DNA of 64,000 bases, from contig PPHI01000057.1 of assembly GCA_002901265.1 (NCBI GenBank), positions 1 to 64,000 on the forward strand, read 5' to 3'. Below are positions 57,601 to 64,000 of the stretch, one piece after another. Under the pieces are notes generated by a model. The model saw only the letters and a program-made list of their open reading frames with translations, ran no database searches and was not told where the DNA came from. How positions within the stretch are numbered: position 1 is the first letter of the stretch; every line of letters begins with the position of its first letter. This DNA comes from Rhodopirellula baltica. Its GTDB lineage: Bacteria > Planctomycetota > Planctomycetia > Pirellulales > Pirellulaceae. A program made the translations under genes and the position numbers.

Positions 57601-57611
57601 GGCCCAACTGA
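48513..57611 (+). CDS. FkbH-polyketide synthase-GNAT megasynthase in an EPS locus
   Basis: 3032 residues from the TTG at 48513, which is probably an internal codon because the MaoC half lies upstream in another frame. Order: rest of MaoC/hot-dog region (1-220); SDR (about 223-430; SGGSRGLG, YVALK at 376-380); FkbH-like region (about 480-1000) with HAD motif D667-C-D669-N-T; ACP1 (S1113 in LGCDSF); ketosynthase with C1341 (DTACSSS), H1476 (HGTGT) and H1522 (NIGHLEAG); acyltransferase with S1817 (GHSIGE) and HAFH at 1916-1919, implying malonyl-CoA; ketoreductase with TGGLGALG near 2310, S2437, Y2450, N2454 and W2442 (A-type pattern, no LDD); ACP2 (S2616 in IGLDSL); and a tandem GNAT-like C-terminus (about 2690-3020). 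There is no DH, ER or thioesterase in the module. Known: FkbH proteins load glyceryl from 1,3-bisphosphoglycerate onto an ACP. Inferred: a short hydroxylated acyl group is made and passed to an amine. The downstream sulfotransferase overlaps by 1 nt. Confidence 0.93.
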   Translation: MHGLRARLDVEFRGAVYPDQTYQLEIVKTKDSHRLRLLDDEQLVLLADTREANVDFTFVEQELSNSVEVPIRQRPLDRTARECIDGIAIHGRYQVDSPSTVDWTLDDTVGRNQILALTSYLVGMEIPGLHSLFTQLSIEFGLVDQADVSGKLVDQASSISYSFETTRFDPALRMLDSELRVVATETTPAAKASIRTYFRLPSGPTSPENVKRLLLKSGTLDSLRDQVFLVSGGSRGLGADFVSTLALAGATVYATGRSFPDETRQTISELQELGATVHLLIGDVGNQAWCDEIATRIKADEGRLNGLVLNACAPPQVVTLGDDLDGTHFSSYINDNLNLVRRPLLACRQLLCDSNGRAIAISSSFVEENPPAFASYVALKTATESLLTVFTKENDKVAGIVVRPPRLQTAWNDTPMAIAGARPTIDIVIELAQRLATPQDPGTTELISQFKKQRSLEFEKKRSEDEGLNAQIDLSIVATFTAEPIRQALDFWFDMLGIRGEIKFEPYAQVLQSLLNPGSLTNTTSGTAVVMIRISDWLREQGDSLADETEQFQFLSSMAEETIAALEQHRSISSGKTLLLLCPSAGNGPWKTIEEQLKAAATGLTGVAVVEASDFHDVYAVREIDDPLRNKIGHIPYLPSYFSFLATVISRRLYRLYSPGRKLVASDCDNTLWEGVVGEEGTDGIRIHAQHQRLQKYLSNLSEHGILVALCSKNEEADVWPVFEERSDMLLQRESIVGAQINWLPKSGNLYELAERLNLGVDSFVFLDDNPVECGEVRSHCPSVLTLRYPVEPNAATRIVDHLWDLDVLSITSADRSRTEQYRQEADRQALRQSSGSFASFLDSLELDIDFRELNAEDVARASQLTLRTNQFNLTTVRRDETEMRRLLEDSRYTVNSVRVRDRFGDYGFVGLLIVDFAADQPLLDSFMLSCRVMGRGVEHRMMAKVAEIANTHSANEIRVQAFVTERNSPARTFVSSLSPDIVASTNGDIDVVFKTDDLQDCKFEPQQATDQQLSKQQATDSKVDTSIPTTDSYAQLRWRETFLERIVTELHQIDAIHAAVLGEENVAATNAIEVTDTETIEPQVVQAFADALRISPDEVRRHDRLENLGCDSFKVVEITVSLSALYPWLPSTLLFEHSSVSEIVAAITDFATTANDHDSDRTRTSVRITGTRNRDLANTDLAIVGYSVKTAGANSPEELWELISQGRSSVTPVPRQRPGFLGPLKDNRRHWAGLLDSVDGFDAEFFGIAPHEAALIDPQMRLFMQTAWHALEDAGDAGDRRDPTTGVFVGVMYSDYRNFANQTLAASELPYRCWESFAFANRLSQFLGVNGPSVAVDTACSSSGAAIHYASQSLLGGDCDTAIVGGLNLILDPARFVQLGRLGILSPNGQCRTFGSEANGTVLGEGVGVVVIRRLNDALERGDRIHAVIRGVGISNGAGTVGFTAPNPQAQADAIRNCLAKSGVDPSEISYVETHGTGTQLGDPIEVRGLALAYTDRQFASQPSDKRTICRIGSIKPNIGHLEAGACIVGLIKVLLQLKHRQLAPSLTSAAPNPKIDFAREPFAVQTELTPWLAPDSSSDGLLRAGVNSFGVGGTNVHLIIEEPPRQLIDAPHDVELPRDPVILNGEPVQPLQQWIVPVSAPTQSGLHSAARSLAEQLRKHPTLPLSAVAESLRLGRQHFAYRAAILPCNVGEAIECLTALANSDEHPHVIVGDQPASKVDRFGFLYTGQGSQFAGMGRELYTSFDVFRNSIDECNRIFVSEFELDIHELLFERTTGNDRIHQTQFTQPALFCIQYALANLWQSWGVRPTFVLGHSIGEFAAMVTAGVLNLEDAAKLVEARGRLMQQLPSGGVMCSVKAERSRVEPLVKQTEGISIAAFNGPESIVISGDESRVLELVKTLENDGCKATMLQVSHAFHSHRMDPILEDFEQVASHANLQSPVIPWISTVTGSDIEVVSPAYFREQIRKPVAFHGAMQCADTSHPDAYIEIGPRPYSLSMGRRCVPESSAAWLPSINQNVSEVTSILKSLAECFVRGGKLPNVWHHQGNAPSTNRVPTISLPGYPFDEQKHWFETPPRSDEALPSVAAAEEFQNLLYQETLQELTANPDSDKKALLVLNAADLKFSADVSFPFHHIVNENEWSDPAGMLNRLVADQDQEFASLVVVIPRCESETKENWIAECLLSLSKIFEAAHKNQNTSHLPIWVVTRGAHSVAADDCVCPEMRAVWGFCRSIALERPSQWGGILDLSSSCTSIPVESVGELLSQHGNEDQLIRRGTQTFVPRLVPGLPDTNSERAADIRCDRSYLVTGGLGALGLHATEWLIASGAKAIVLVSRSSPNETNRERLDLWRQQGIALVHVPCDVTDTSQLRTAIEKAGTLAPLGGVIHTAGIDQVCPIESLDRDNVARSLAAKVSGAWSLHRITESMPIDFMIFYSSISANWGSAERTVYAAANACLDALADARVRSGLPALSINWGPWAGGGMASDESLDALAAIGNDPVSPGPAMAALEWVLTRGAKQVTIANVRWDIFKPVLEARRQRPYLAELGRSGPSGNSSSSGNGDGEDWLHSIVGLDREQRLAAIVERIATNVATVLGQSSPDRIPKEKSLFQIGLDSLSALMLLKRLNGAFPTEFTFADLNLPGIHSIAASVIERLPSEANDSDPAPVVRVSTAATGNVIQVGDANREEIAAFHKAGWPHRPESLNEVRFRWMVEQSAERLGATPSAWFYRINDQIVGQNLAISVRCKIGERDFTTGWHVDTRVLEAFQTLGIGPELMQQAERQLPFSLSLGQTQQMRDILVALGWDIVCPLNQFVYIVDPKQVFNEKLPIGMLAGPASTIWRGIDKTKRVVRSSPVPASYQTIPIDRFGEQHDLLWEQMSQNVGCGTVRDASFMNWKYVDQPGQNFHCIEVRQNGRSVATATATIREPDHAYPYRRAMLGDLIANLDDRVAIAAAIEGIVTSVRRQGAAILIANITHPIIERALLAYGFIRRQPERFLVIRREGLDPASAETAIKKDNWLLSLADSDIDRPN

Positions 57612-58516
57612 TGGTAACTTCTGCCAAACCTAACCTGTTTGTGATCGGTGCGATGAAGTCAGCGACATCTTCGTTGCATGACTACCTGAATGCGCACCCG
57701 GACATCTATATGTCGTCGGTGAAAGAACCCTGTCACTTCGTTCCCGAACTGGGACGAACCAAAGGGCTCGAGTGGTACATGAGTTTGTTCGAAGACGGTG
57801 CCGATGCTGTGATTCGCGGAGAATCAAGCGTTGTCTACACGCACATGCCGGATCACCCCGGCGTCGCCGATCGAATTGCGGCATTCGCACCGGATGCCCG
57901 TTTTATCTATGTGATGCGTGATCCGGTGCAGCGAGCGGTCAGCCACTACTGGCATCGTGTCCGCAGTCATCGTGTGGAAGAAAACCGATCGCCGCTCGAC
58001 GCATTTCGCGAAGAAAACTGTTACTTGGACTACAGCGATTACGCATTGCAACTCGAGCCATATCTTGATCGATTTGGACGAGACCGAGTGCACGTATTGA
58101 CCATGGAGTCGATGCGTGACAATCCACTCGCAGCGGTATCGGAATCGATTCGTTTTCTCGGCTTGGCTCCCGAAAAGCTGCCTACCGCTGCCGTCCAAAG
58201 TCGGCGGCATGAAACGCCCGGTGTCGTCACCAAAAAAATCGGTTGGCTCCACCGATTCCGGCATGGACCGCTTTGGAACCGCATTGGTCCAATGTTTCCC
58301 AAGTCAATTCGCAAGATGGGCCGCAAAGTATCTGAACCAGTGGCAATCGATCGCTCTTCAGTCGATATGACCGAAGCGATCGCGTACGCCCAAAGCCAAT
58401 TGCTTCCTCGTTTGGAACGTCTGGATACTTTGGTCCAAATCGACCAATCCGTTTGGACGACGCTGCATTCTTGCGCCCCAGCACCAACGTCCGCTAGCTC
58501 TCACCCATCGGTGTAG
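57611..58516 (+). CDS. Sulfotransferase 5 of 7 (heparan-sulfate N-/3-O-sulfotransferase-like)
   Basis: 301 residues; the ATG shares one base with the megasynthase stop (TGATG), so translation is coupled. The PAPS loop is GAMKSATSSLHDYL (13-26), with the conserved KEPCHFVPE (38-46) that marks the NDST/HS3ST-like group, and YVMRDPVQRAVSHYWH is the 3'-phosphate motif. This group sulfates glucosamine residues in animals and other sugars or lipids in bacteria. The coupling suggests that sulfation and acylation act on the same glycan. Confidence 0.92.
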   Translation: MVTSAKPNLFVIGAMKSATSSLHDYLNAHPDIYMSSVKEPCHFVPELGRTKGLEWYMSLFEDGADAVIRGESSVVYTHMPDHPGVADRIAAFAPDARFIYVMRDPVQRAVSHYWHRVRSHRVEENRSPLDAFREENCYLDYSDYALQLEPYLDRFGRDRVHVLTMESMRDNPLAAVSESIRFLGLAPEKLPTAAVQSRRHETPGVVTKKIGWLHRFRHGPLWNRIGPMFPKSIRKMGRKVSEPVAIDRSSVDMTEAIAYAQSQLLPRLERLDTLVQIDQSVWTTLHSCAPAPTSASSHPSV

Positions 58517-58532
58517 TGCAGGAGAGTCTTGT

Positions 58533-59342
58533 TTGTCCGCCCCATTGACTAAACCCGCCGTACCATCCGACATCCCCAAACCCGTTGGACAGACCGCCAA
58601 AGGTGCGTTGCGAACAGCATCGCTGGAGGCCGTCGACCGCATCGCGGGAATCGTTCCCGGGATCGATTCGATGCGGGCTCACGTCTGCATTGCTGGCTAT
58701 CCGCGTTCGGGATCGACCATGCTGTATTTGATGGTCCATCAGTGTGTCCAAAGCGTTCGCGTCTTTCGTAAAGAAATGTCGGCGATCAATGTTGCCCGGT
58801 CTGCAAAGCGTCAACGCGCATTTACAGTGACCAAACGCCCGTTGGACACATTTTGGATCGATGAGATTCGAGCGTACTATGCCAACCGGCGGCCTGATTG
58901 CCGTTTTGTGCTGCTGACGCGCGATCCCCGTTCGGTGCTCACTTCGTTGCACGTCAAGAAATCCGATTACTTCGTCACCATCGACCGCTGGAAAGCACTT
59001 CGCGATCACATCGAGTACGCCAGTCAAGCGGACGATGCGATTACGGTTGACTACCGTGAACTGGTTACCGAATGCGATGAAGTCGAAAAACGATTAACCA
59101 ACTTCATTGGCTGGAAAATCAGTTCTCCTTTTTCGTCGTTTCACCAATCCGATAAAACGACCTTGGAAACACGTGCGATGAATGGTGTCCGGCCACTGGA
59201 CCCGTCGACACAACAAAAATGGAAAGCGGAGAAACACCGTGAACGTATCCGCCAATTGCTACGAGAGATCAACGACCTGCCCGAATTTCTGATTGCCAAG
59301 GGATACGAGCAAGACGACACATGGGTCCGAGAATACAACTGA
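58533..59342 (+). CDS. Sulfotransferase 6 of 7
   Basis: 269 residues from a TTG 16 nt after the preceding stop. The PAPS loop is GYPRSGSTMLYLM (55-67) after a ~45-residue polar head. FVLLTRDPRSVLTSLH is the 3'-phosphate motif with Arg and Ser, followed by VDYRELVTECDEV. The end (INDLPEFLIAKGYEQDD) is typical. It precedes the oxidoreductase gene by 1 nt. Confidence 0.88.
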   Translation: MSAPLTKPAVPSDIPKPVGQTAKGALRTASLEAVDRIAGIVPGIDSMRAHVCIAGYPRSGSTMLYLMVHQCVQSVRVFRKEMSAINVARSAKRQRAFTVTKRPLDTFWIDEIRAYYANRRPDCRFVLLTRDPRSVLTSLHVKKSDYFVTIDRWKALRDHIEYASQADDAITVDYRELVTECDEVEKRLTNFIGWKISSPFSSFHQSDKTTLETRAMNGVRPLDPSTQQKWKAEKHRERIRQLLREINDLPEFLIAKGYEQDDTWVREYN

Positions 59343-59343
59343 A

Positions 59344-60420
59344 ATGTCAGAAACGATTCCACATACCGACGTAAAAATCTCATTCCAAAAACGCAACGTT
59401 GAGCGCTTCCGTGTTGCGATGATTGGCTCTGGAAAAATCGCCGCGCACACCCATGTTCCGACGATTCGTGCCTGTCCCGACGCTGAACTGACGGCGATTG
59501 TCGATCCGGTTCGTCGTCATGCAGAAGACCTTGCCGAACGATTTGCGATCAAGCCGATCATCGCAGAGAGCGTTGACGAACTCCTCGGTTCAATCGATGC
59601 AGCGGTGATTGCGACTCCGAACCACACTCACCGCGACTTAGCTGTCAAGTGTATCAACGCAGGCGTTGCCGTATTGGTTGAGAAGCCACTTTCACTTGGT
59701 CTTGAAGATGGCCAAGAAATTGTTGATGCCAGTCATGCAAAAGGTGTTCAAGTTGCAGTTGGCTATCAAACGCGATTCTTGCCGCAATCAGAAATTATCC
59801 GCGAACTGGTGCAAGACCAGACGTTCGGACGTGTCACCCGTTTCGCATACCAATTCGGGTCGCTGGGCGGCTGGGCGCCGCTGAGCGGTTACAACCTCCA
59901 ACGCTCTTCGGCGGGCGGTGGTGTGATGACGGGTAACGGAAGCCATTTTATGGATCGTATGATCTCATGGTTCGGATACCCTGACGATTTCGAACTCCAT
60001 GATGACTCGGAAGGTGGGCCGGAAAGCAACGCTTTTGCCACGTTCAATTTTTCAAGCAAACAGATCACCGGAACTGCCAGATTCAGCCGCACGGTTGCGA
60101 TGAGTCCCGGAATTGTGATCGAGACCGACCAAGGACATCTCGCATCGAAAGACGGTCGTGATACACCTGTCGTGTTTTATCCGAAGGATCGACCCGGCAT
60201 GGAATTTGAGATCAAGCGTCCGAGTTTGGACTTGGTTGACGGCAAGGTTGAGTCTGACCTCCTGATTGATGATTTTTTTCATTCGATCCGAACCGGCACT
60301 TCGCCGCGCGTCGATGCGTTCGCCGGGTTGCAATCAGCGCGTCTCCTTGAGGCGTTGTACGCGAACCGCAAAACCATGCCGGAAGCGTGGTACCCACAAA
60401 ACCAAACATTCTCCACCTAG
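59344..60420 (+). CDS. Gfo/Idh/MocA family oxidoreductase
   Basis: 358 residues from the ATG at 59344, one base after the preceding stop; the open frame begins at 59293 inside that gene. The NAD(P) loop is AMIGSGKIAAHTH, then AVIATPNHTHRDL, the EKPLSL motif (catalytic Lys) and GGGVMTGNGSHFMDRMI, where the Asp and His of the usual active site are seen in altered spacing. These enzymes oxidise or reduce sugar-nucleotide ring carbons, often C3 of UDP-GlcNAc-type substrates. Here it could make the ketosugar for an amino or deoxy sugar. Confidence 0.9.
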   Translation: MSETIPHTDVKISFQKRNVERFRVAMIGSGKIAAHTHVPTIRACPDAELTAIVDPVRRHAEDLAERFAIKPIIAESVDELLGSIDAAVIATPNHTHRDLAVKCINAGVAVLVEKPLSLGLEDGQEIVDASHAKGVQVAVGYQTRFLPQSEIIRELVQDQTFGRVTRFAYQFGSLGGWAPLSGYNLQRSSAGGGVMTGNGSHFMDRMISWFGYPDDFELHDDSEGGPESNAFATFNFSSKQITGTARFSRTVAMSPGIVIETDQGHLASKDGRDTPVVFYPKDRPGMEFEIKRPSLDLVDGKVESDLLIDDFFHSIRTGTSPRVDAFAGLQSARLLEALYANRKTMPEAWYPQNQTFST

Positions 60421-60455
60421 GCCGCCAAGTCGCGATTGTTTTAGGAATCACTCAA

Positions 60456-61640
60456 ATGATGAAAGTTGCCGTCCTAGGTGCGTCTGGTCTTGTCGGTGCA
60501 ACCGTCGTAAGCCAGCTTGCATCTGATCCAGAGATTCAGATCCTTCCGTTGATCCATAGCACCGGGCGAGCTTGGCGTTTGGCCAGACTCGGAATCGATC
60601 TGGAAACTGCAGACGTGATGGATCTGCCTCAACTGACCCAAAAGCTGCAAGGTTGCACGCACGTGGTCAATTGCTCTCGCGGTCCCGAACCGGTGATGTT
60701 GAAAGGGATTGAGAACATCCTTGCCGCTTGCCGACAGGCGGAGATTCAGCGTCTCGTCCACTTAAGCAGTGTTTCGTCATACGGGGACATCAAAGACATC
60801 AGCGACGTTACCGAAGATCAGCCGATTGGCGAAATCCACTCTGCCTACTCTCGAATCAAAGCCGAACAAGACCGCAAAGTACGCGCCGCCGTCTCGAAAG
60901 GATTGGACTGCATTTCGCTTTGCCCGCCGATGATCACAGGGGTGCATGCTGGCTTCTTGACAGGGCTGATCAAGCAAATCAAATCACGTCGCTTTGCTTT
61001 AGTCGACGAAGGAAACCAACCGTTCCCTTCAGCCGACGTGCTGAACGTCGCTCACGCGATCATTTGCGCTCTAAAAACGACACACGCGGTGAACGGCCGA
61101 GTTTTCGTTACCGATGGACGCACAGCGACATGGTCCGAACTGGCGTACGGCTTGGCCAAGCCACTTGGGATCGACCACTTGATCGGGCGAGTCTCACTTG
61201 AAGAAGCGACAAGAATCATTGAAAAGTCCGAGGGTCCAAAAGCCAGTTTGACTTCCGCAGCAAAACACCTCGCGTCTTCCAATGTACGCGACGCATTGAA
61301 ACGAGACCCGTGGTTCGCATCAGCGGAAAAGTCCGCGAAGAAGTTGATCCTCAAGATGCCTAACCCAGTGATCAACAAACTGAAAGGTTCAGGGGGCAGC
61401 GGAAAAGTCCGGCGTCGTGTGAAGCCGACCGATCGATTGGATGGCCCCGGTTTGTGGCGACAACTTCGCGGCCTGACATTCTCAATTGAAAAAGCGATGA
61501 ACCAGTTGGGCTACACTCCCGTGGTTGATTTCGACGAAAGTCTCGCATCATTTCACCGTTGGTATGCGGACCAAACGGGAATCAATGGCGAAAATGCAGA
61601 CCTGTTGAAGTTTCTCGATCCCGTTCCTTCGGCCCTGTAG
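60456..61640 (+). CDS. NAD(P)-dependent epimerase/dehydratase (extended SDR)
   Basis: 394 residues from the ATG at 60456, with AGGA 9-11 nt upstream; the longer frame from 60387 would overlap the previous gene. The Rossmann loop is VLGASGLVGATVV, the catalytic YSRIK lies after VHLSSVSSYGD, and CPPMITGVHAGFL follows. The C-terminal ~120 residues (KKLILKMPNPVINKL, then MNQLGYTPVVDFDES) form an added basic helix region and the usual C-terminal substrate domain. It likely epimerises or dehydrates a sugar nucleotide together with the Gfo/Idh enzyme upstream. Confidence 0.88.
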   Translation: MMKVAVLGASGLVGATVVSQLASDPEIQILPLIHSTGRAWRLARLGIDLETADVMDLPQLTQKLQGCTHVVNCSRGPEPVMLKGIENILAACRQAEIQRLVHLSSVSSYGDIKDISDVTEDQPIGEIHSAYSRIKAEQDRKVRAAVSKGLDCISLCPPMITGVHAGFLTGLIKQIKSRRFALVDEGNQPFPSADVLNVAHAIICALKTTHAVNGRVFVTDGRTATWSELAYGLAKPLGIDHLIGRVSLEEATRIIEKSEGPKASLTSAAKHLASSNVRDALKRDPWFASAEKSAKKLILKMPNPVINKLKGSGGSGKVRRRVKPTDRLDGPGLWRQLRGLTFSIEKAMNQLGYTPVVDFDESLASFHRWYADQTGINGENADLLKFLDPVPSAL

Positions 61641-61648
61641 TTTTGGCG

Positions 61649-62539
61649 GTGAGCTCAACCTATCCCTCTTGGATCGTCCATCGCCAGATTCCCCGAATCC
61701 TTCGGGGAGAACGGATCGTCCCGGCCGCGCGATTTCTCCGTGCGGCGTGCTCAGCATCTTCAGCGGCCAAAGATCGTCCTGTCTTTGTGTTGAGCGCTGG
61801 CTGGCGCAGCGGTTCGACATTGCTGCAACGCCTTATCTGCTCAAGCGACAAAACATTGCTTTGGGGAGAGCCATTCGGAGAATTCGTCCCCGTTCACCGA
61901 TTGTGTCGTACCATCGAGTCTCTCACCGAAGATTCACCACATCTGACCTATACCTGCGAGAATCTTGAGAAGCCGCTCGCAGAAAGCTGGATTGCAAATC
62001 TCAATCCGGGAATCGACGCGTTGCGGCGTGGCCACCACGGCTACTTTCAATCTCAGTTTGGTGACGCCGCTTCCGAGCGTGGGTACACGAATTGGGGAAT
62101 CAAATACGTCCGAGTGACCGGATATCACGCGCATTATTTGAAATGGATCTTCCCGCAGTGTCGTATTATCTATCTGGTTCGTAATCCGATCGATGCCTAT
62201 CGGTCGTACAAGCGGAAATCCTATTGGTTCACCGAACGCCCGGATTTCCGAATCGATAGTGCGACTAAATTCATGTCACACTGGGCGTATCTCGCGGACT
62301 CTTTCCTGAAGACCGCCGATGAGCTTGATGCTTGTCTTGTACGGTACGATCAACTGGCAAAGGACCCAGCGATTATCTCGCGATTGTCAGACTACCTCGA
62401 TTGCGAACTCGATGCATCGGTGATCTCACAAACGATCGGTTCGCGAAAGAAAAGTCGCTTTAAAGTCCAACCCTGGGAACGGTGGATCTGTCGACGCCTG
62501 ACATCGACCTTGCAATCGGCGCTCGGTTTTAACAACTAG
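61649..62539 (+). CDS. Sulfotransferase 7 of 7
   Basis: 296 residues from the GTG at 61649, 8 nt after the epimerase stop; the open frame from 61559 runs through that gene. The PAPS loop is LSAGWRSGSTLLQRL (48-62), then LLWGEPFGEF, WGIKYVRVTGYHA, and IYLVRNPIDAYRSYK as the 3'-phosphate motif. LVRYDQLAKDPAI is the usual late segment. It is the last plus-strand gene of the dense block; the next gene is convergent. Confidence 0.88.
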   Translation: MSSTYPSWIVHRQIPRILRGERIVPAARFLRAACSASSAAKDRPVFVLSAGWRSGSTLLQRLICSSDKTLLWGEPFGEFVPVHRLCRTIESLTEDSPHLTYTCENLEKPLAESWIANLNPGIDALRRGHHGYFQSQFGDAASERGYTNWGIKYVRVTGYHAHYLKWIFPQCRIIYLVRNPIDAYRSYKRKSYWFTERPDFRIDSATKFMSHWAYLADSFLKTADELDACLVRYDQLAKDPAIISRLSDYLDCELDASVISQTIGSRKKSRFKVQPWERWICRRLTSTLQSALGFNN

Positions 62540-62672
62540 CACTGCTGCAACGAACGCAGCTGCCTGGTCGCCAGTAAGTCAGCGACCGGCAAAGGCAACT
62601 CTTCTTCAACGCGGGGCTCTCTACACGCATCTTCTCGATGCGTCACGCGTTGTTCCCGGCCAAAGCCAACGG

Positions 62673-63503
62673 CTACTTCTGGCAAACCAATTCGATCCGG
62701 AAGATCGGGCGTAGCAGCGGTGAACGCACCATCTTTCGGCGTAGCTTCGCTGGCCAAGGACGCAACAGCAACTCCATGAAGCGAACGGGTGCCATGGGGA
62801 TCTCGAAGCGGTGACCGCTGAATCGAATGACTTTTTGGATTCGCGTGTAGCCGATCTTTTTGCATAGATCAGCGATTTCTGCGTTGGTGTACTCCTTGAT
62901 GTGCATGCCGGTCGCCGTTTCGGAGAAATGCCGGCTGACATCGGCTGGTCCCATGTAGCAATGTGGCGTCCGCAGGATCAGCACCCCTCCAGGACGAAGT
63001 GCATCGTGAACGGCGCGGATCTGGTCAACAGCATCTTCGGGGTGCAAGTGCTCGAGGACTTGGTTGTGGAACGCGATATCGACGAAATCCTTTTCGTCGG
63101 TCCCAATCCCGACACCATCGCTGATCACTGACTCGAAGTTCTCTGGGGCGTCGATACGCGAGAGTGCCTTTTCGGCAGACACTTCGACGACAACGACTCG
63201 CCGCATCAACTCTGTCATCCGCATCGCAGTTTGACAATCGCCCGCACCCACTTCCAAGTAGACGCCATCGCTCCGAATGTAGGGATTAATCGACCCTAAC
63301 TGCTCGTCGGTACGCTGCTTGATCTGATCCGGCGAGACTTGCCTTGTCATCCCAGGATGGTCGGGAACCCGTGTGTACAATTCGTTGTAGACTTCGGAAT
63401 ATAGCCCCGACCGACGGGTGGTTTTGTCTGCAGATTTTAGCCGCCCAACCAGTTCACGTTCGACATCGTACTGGTGGCGTAATTTTTCAATCGTTCGATT
63501 CAT
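62673..63503 (-). CDS. Class I SAM-dependent methyltransferase
   Basis: 276 residues from the ATG at 63503 with GGGGA upstream (a GTG at 63518 is possible). The SAM motif I is YLEVGAGDCQTAMRM, followed by VVVVEVSAEKAL (acidic motif II), DIAFHNQVLEHLHPEDA and GGVLILRTPHCYMGP, the latter typical of the Methyltransf_11/23 group. It may O-methylate a sugar of the polymer or act on a small molecule. It is transcribed against the cluster direction and shares a short divergent gap (141 nt) with the next glycosyltransferase. Confidence 0.9.
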   Translation of the reverse strand: MNRTIEKLRHQYDVERELVGRLKSADKTTRRSGLYSEVYNELYTRVPDHPGMTRQVSPDQIKQRTDEQLGSINPYIRSDGVYLEVGAGDCQTAMRMTELMRRVVVVEVSAEKALSRIDAPENFESVISDGVGIGTDEKDFVDIAFHNQVLEHLHPEDAVDQIRAVHDALRPGGVLILRTPHCYMGPADVSRHFSETATGMHIKEYTNAEIADLCKKIGYTRIQKVIRFSGHRFEIPMAPVRFMELLLRPWPAKLRRKMVRSPLLRPIFRIELVCQK

Positions 63504-63644
63504 CAGATCCCCGATCACTCATTCAATTGGCCTGGAAGACACCCCCCGCACATAAACTGCCAATCATAGCCTAAACCAACTTGGCAACAGAGCGAATCTT
63601 TCGTAAATCGCGGATCACTTTCTATTCATCAGACCACATTCCCC

Positions 63645-64000
63645 ATGAACCCGGCCGAACCTTTAGTTAGCGTTGTCATCCCGTGCTACAACGCGGAACG
63701 ATTTTTGAAGGACTGCGTGACAAGCGTCCTTGAGCAAACGTACGCGAGCATCGAAGTCATCCTTGTCGACGACGGCTCGAAGGATCGCACTGCTGCAGTC
63801 ATCAGCGAGTTATCCGCTGATCAGCGAGTCCGCGGTGTTTCTAAAACAAACGGTGGTGCTGCCTCTGCACGAAACACGGGGATGGCGGCATCGCGTGGCG
63901 ACTTCATCGCGTTTCTCGATTCGGACGACCTTTGGCTCCATGACAAACTCGAAAAACAGATGCAGAGGTTCGCTTCCGCGGATGTCGCGATTGTTTATTC
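63645..64000 (+). CDS. Glycosyltransferase family 2 (partial, cut by window end)
   Basis: 118 residues are visible. The GT-A start is classical: VSVVIPCYNAERFL, VLEQTYASIEVILVDDGS, NGGAASARNTGMAASRGDF and AFLDSDDLW, with the DSDD metal/nucleotide motif. It is a soluble-type inverting glycosyltransferase of EPS or LPS assembly, showing that the cluster continues beyond the window. No stop is reached. Confidence 0.93.
   Translation, partial: MNPAEPLVSVVIPCYNAERFLKDCVTSVLEQTYASIEVILVDDGSKDRTAAVISELSADQRVRGVSKTNGGAASARNTGMAASRGDFIAFLDSDDLWLHDKLEKQMQRFASADVAIVY

Noticed and set aside
1-64000. tRNA, rRNA, CRISPR array, prophage or replication origin
   Set aside because: No conserved tRNA/rRNA text, regularly spaced repeats, integrase or DnaA-box cluster was recognised when reading both strands.

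Overview
The window looks like a chromosomal segment of a planctomycete, most likely of the Rhodopirellula/Rubripirellula (Pirellulaceae) kind. This is inferred from moderate GC, loosely packed genes with weak ribosome sites and GTG/TTG starts, a Hanks-type kinase with a long extracytoplasmic tail, and an exosortase locus next to many sulfotransferases. No rRNA, tRNA or CRISPR array was seen.

Left flank (1-12 kb): the tail of an IS630-type transposase; a HerA-like ATPase (minus strand); a three-gene operon of radical SAM protein, FAD oxidoreductase related to flavin halogenases, and D-2-hydroxyacid dehydrogenase; a membrane serine/threonine kinase; then, on the minus strand, an ABC ATPase and a HlyD-type adaptor with no permease beside them.

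Exosortase core (12-30 kb): a FemAB-like protein and a DUF218 protein (minus strand), a patatin-like hydrolase, an exosortase-associated acyltransferase, an FHA-like membrane protein, the exosortase itself (Cys/Arg/His triad intact), a Wzc-type tyrosine autokinase, a 1749-residue TPR protein, an EpsI-family protein, an initiating sugar transferase and a polysaccharide deacetylase. This is the known exosortase/EPS locus layout. No outer-membrane export protein and no PEP-CTERM-type substrate is visible in the window.

Polysaccharide assembly and decoration (30-64 kb): dTDP-sugar genes rmlB and rmlA, four or more glycosyltransferases, a Wzy-like polymerase/ligase, a Wzx-like flippase (frameshifted), a heparinase II/III-like protein, a second deacetylase, a GDP-mannose/UDP-glucose dehydrogenase, seven distinct sulfotransferases, a Gfo/Idh/MocA oxidoreductase, an SDR-type epimerase and a methyltransferase. 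Together they suggest a secreted acidic, sulfated and acylated polysaccharide.

The most unusual item is a roughly 9.3-kb megasynthase (48268-57611) inside this EPS locus: MaoC hydratase, SDR, FkbH glyceryl-transferase/HAD, ACP, KS, AT, KR, ACP and a C-terminal tandem GNAT region. It reads as a one-extension polyketide line primed with a glyceryl unit and released by an N-acyltransferase, possibly onto an amino sugar. Its first domain is separated by a single-base frameshift. Two other genes of the same cluster carry the same type of frameshift, each repaired by adding one base to a short homopolymer, so sequencing error must be ruled out.
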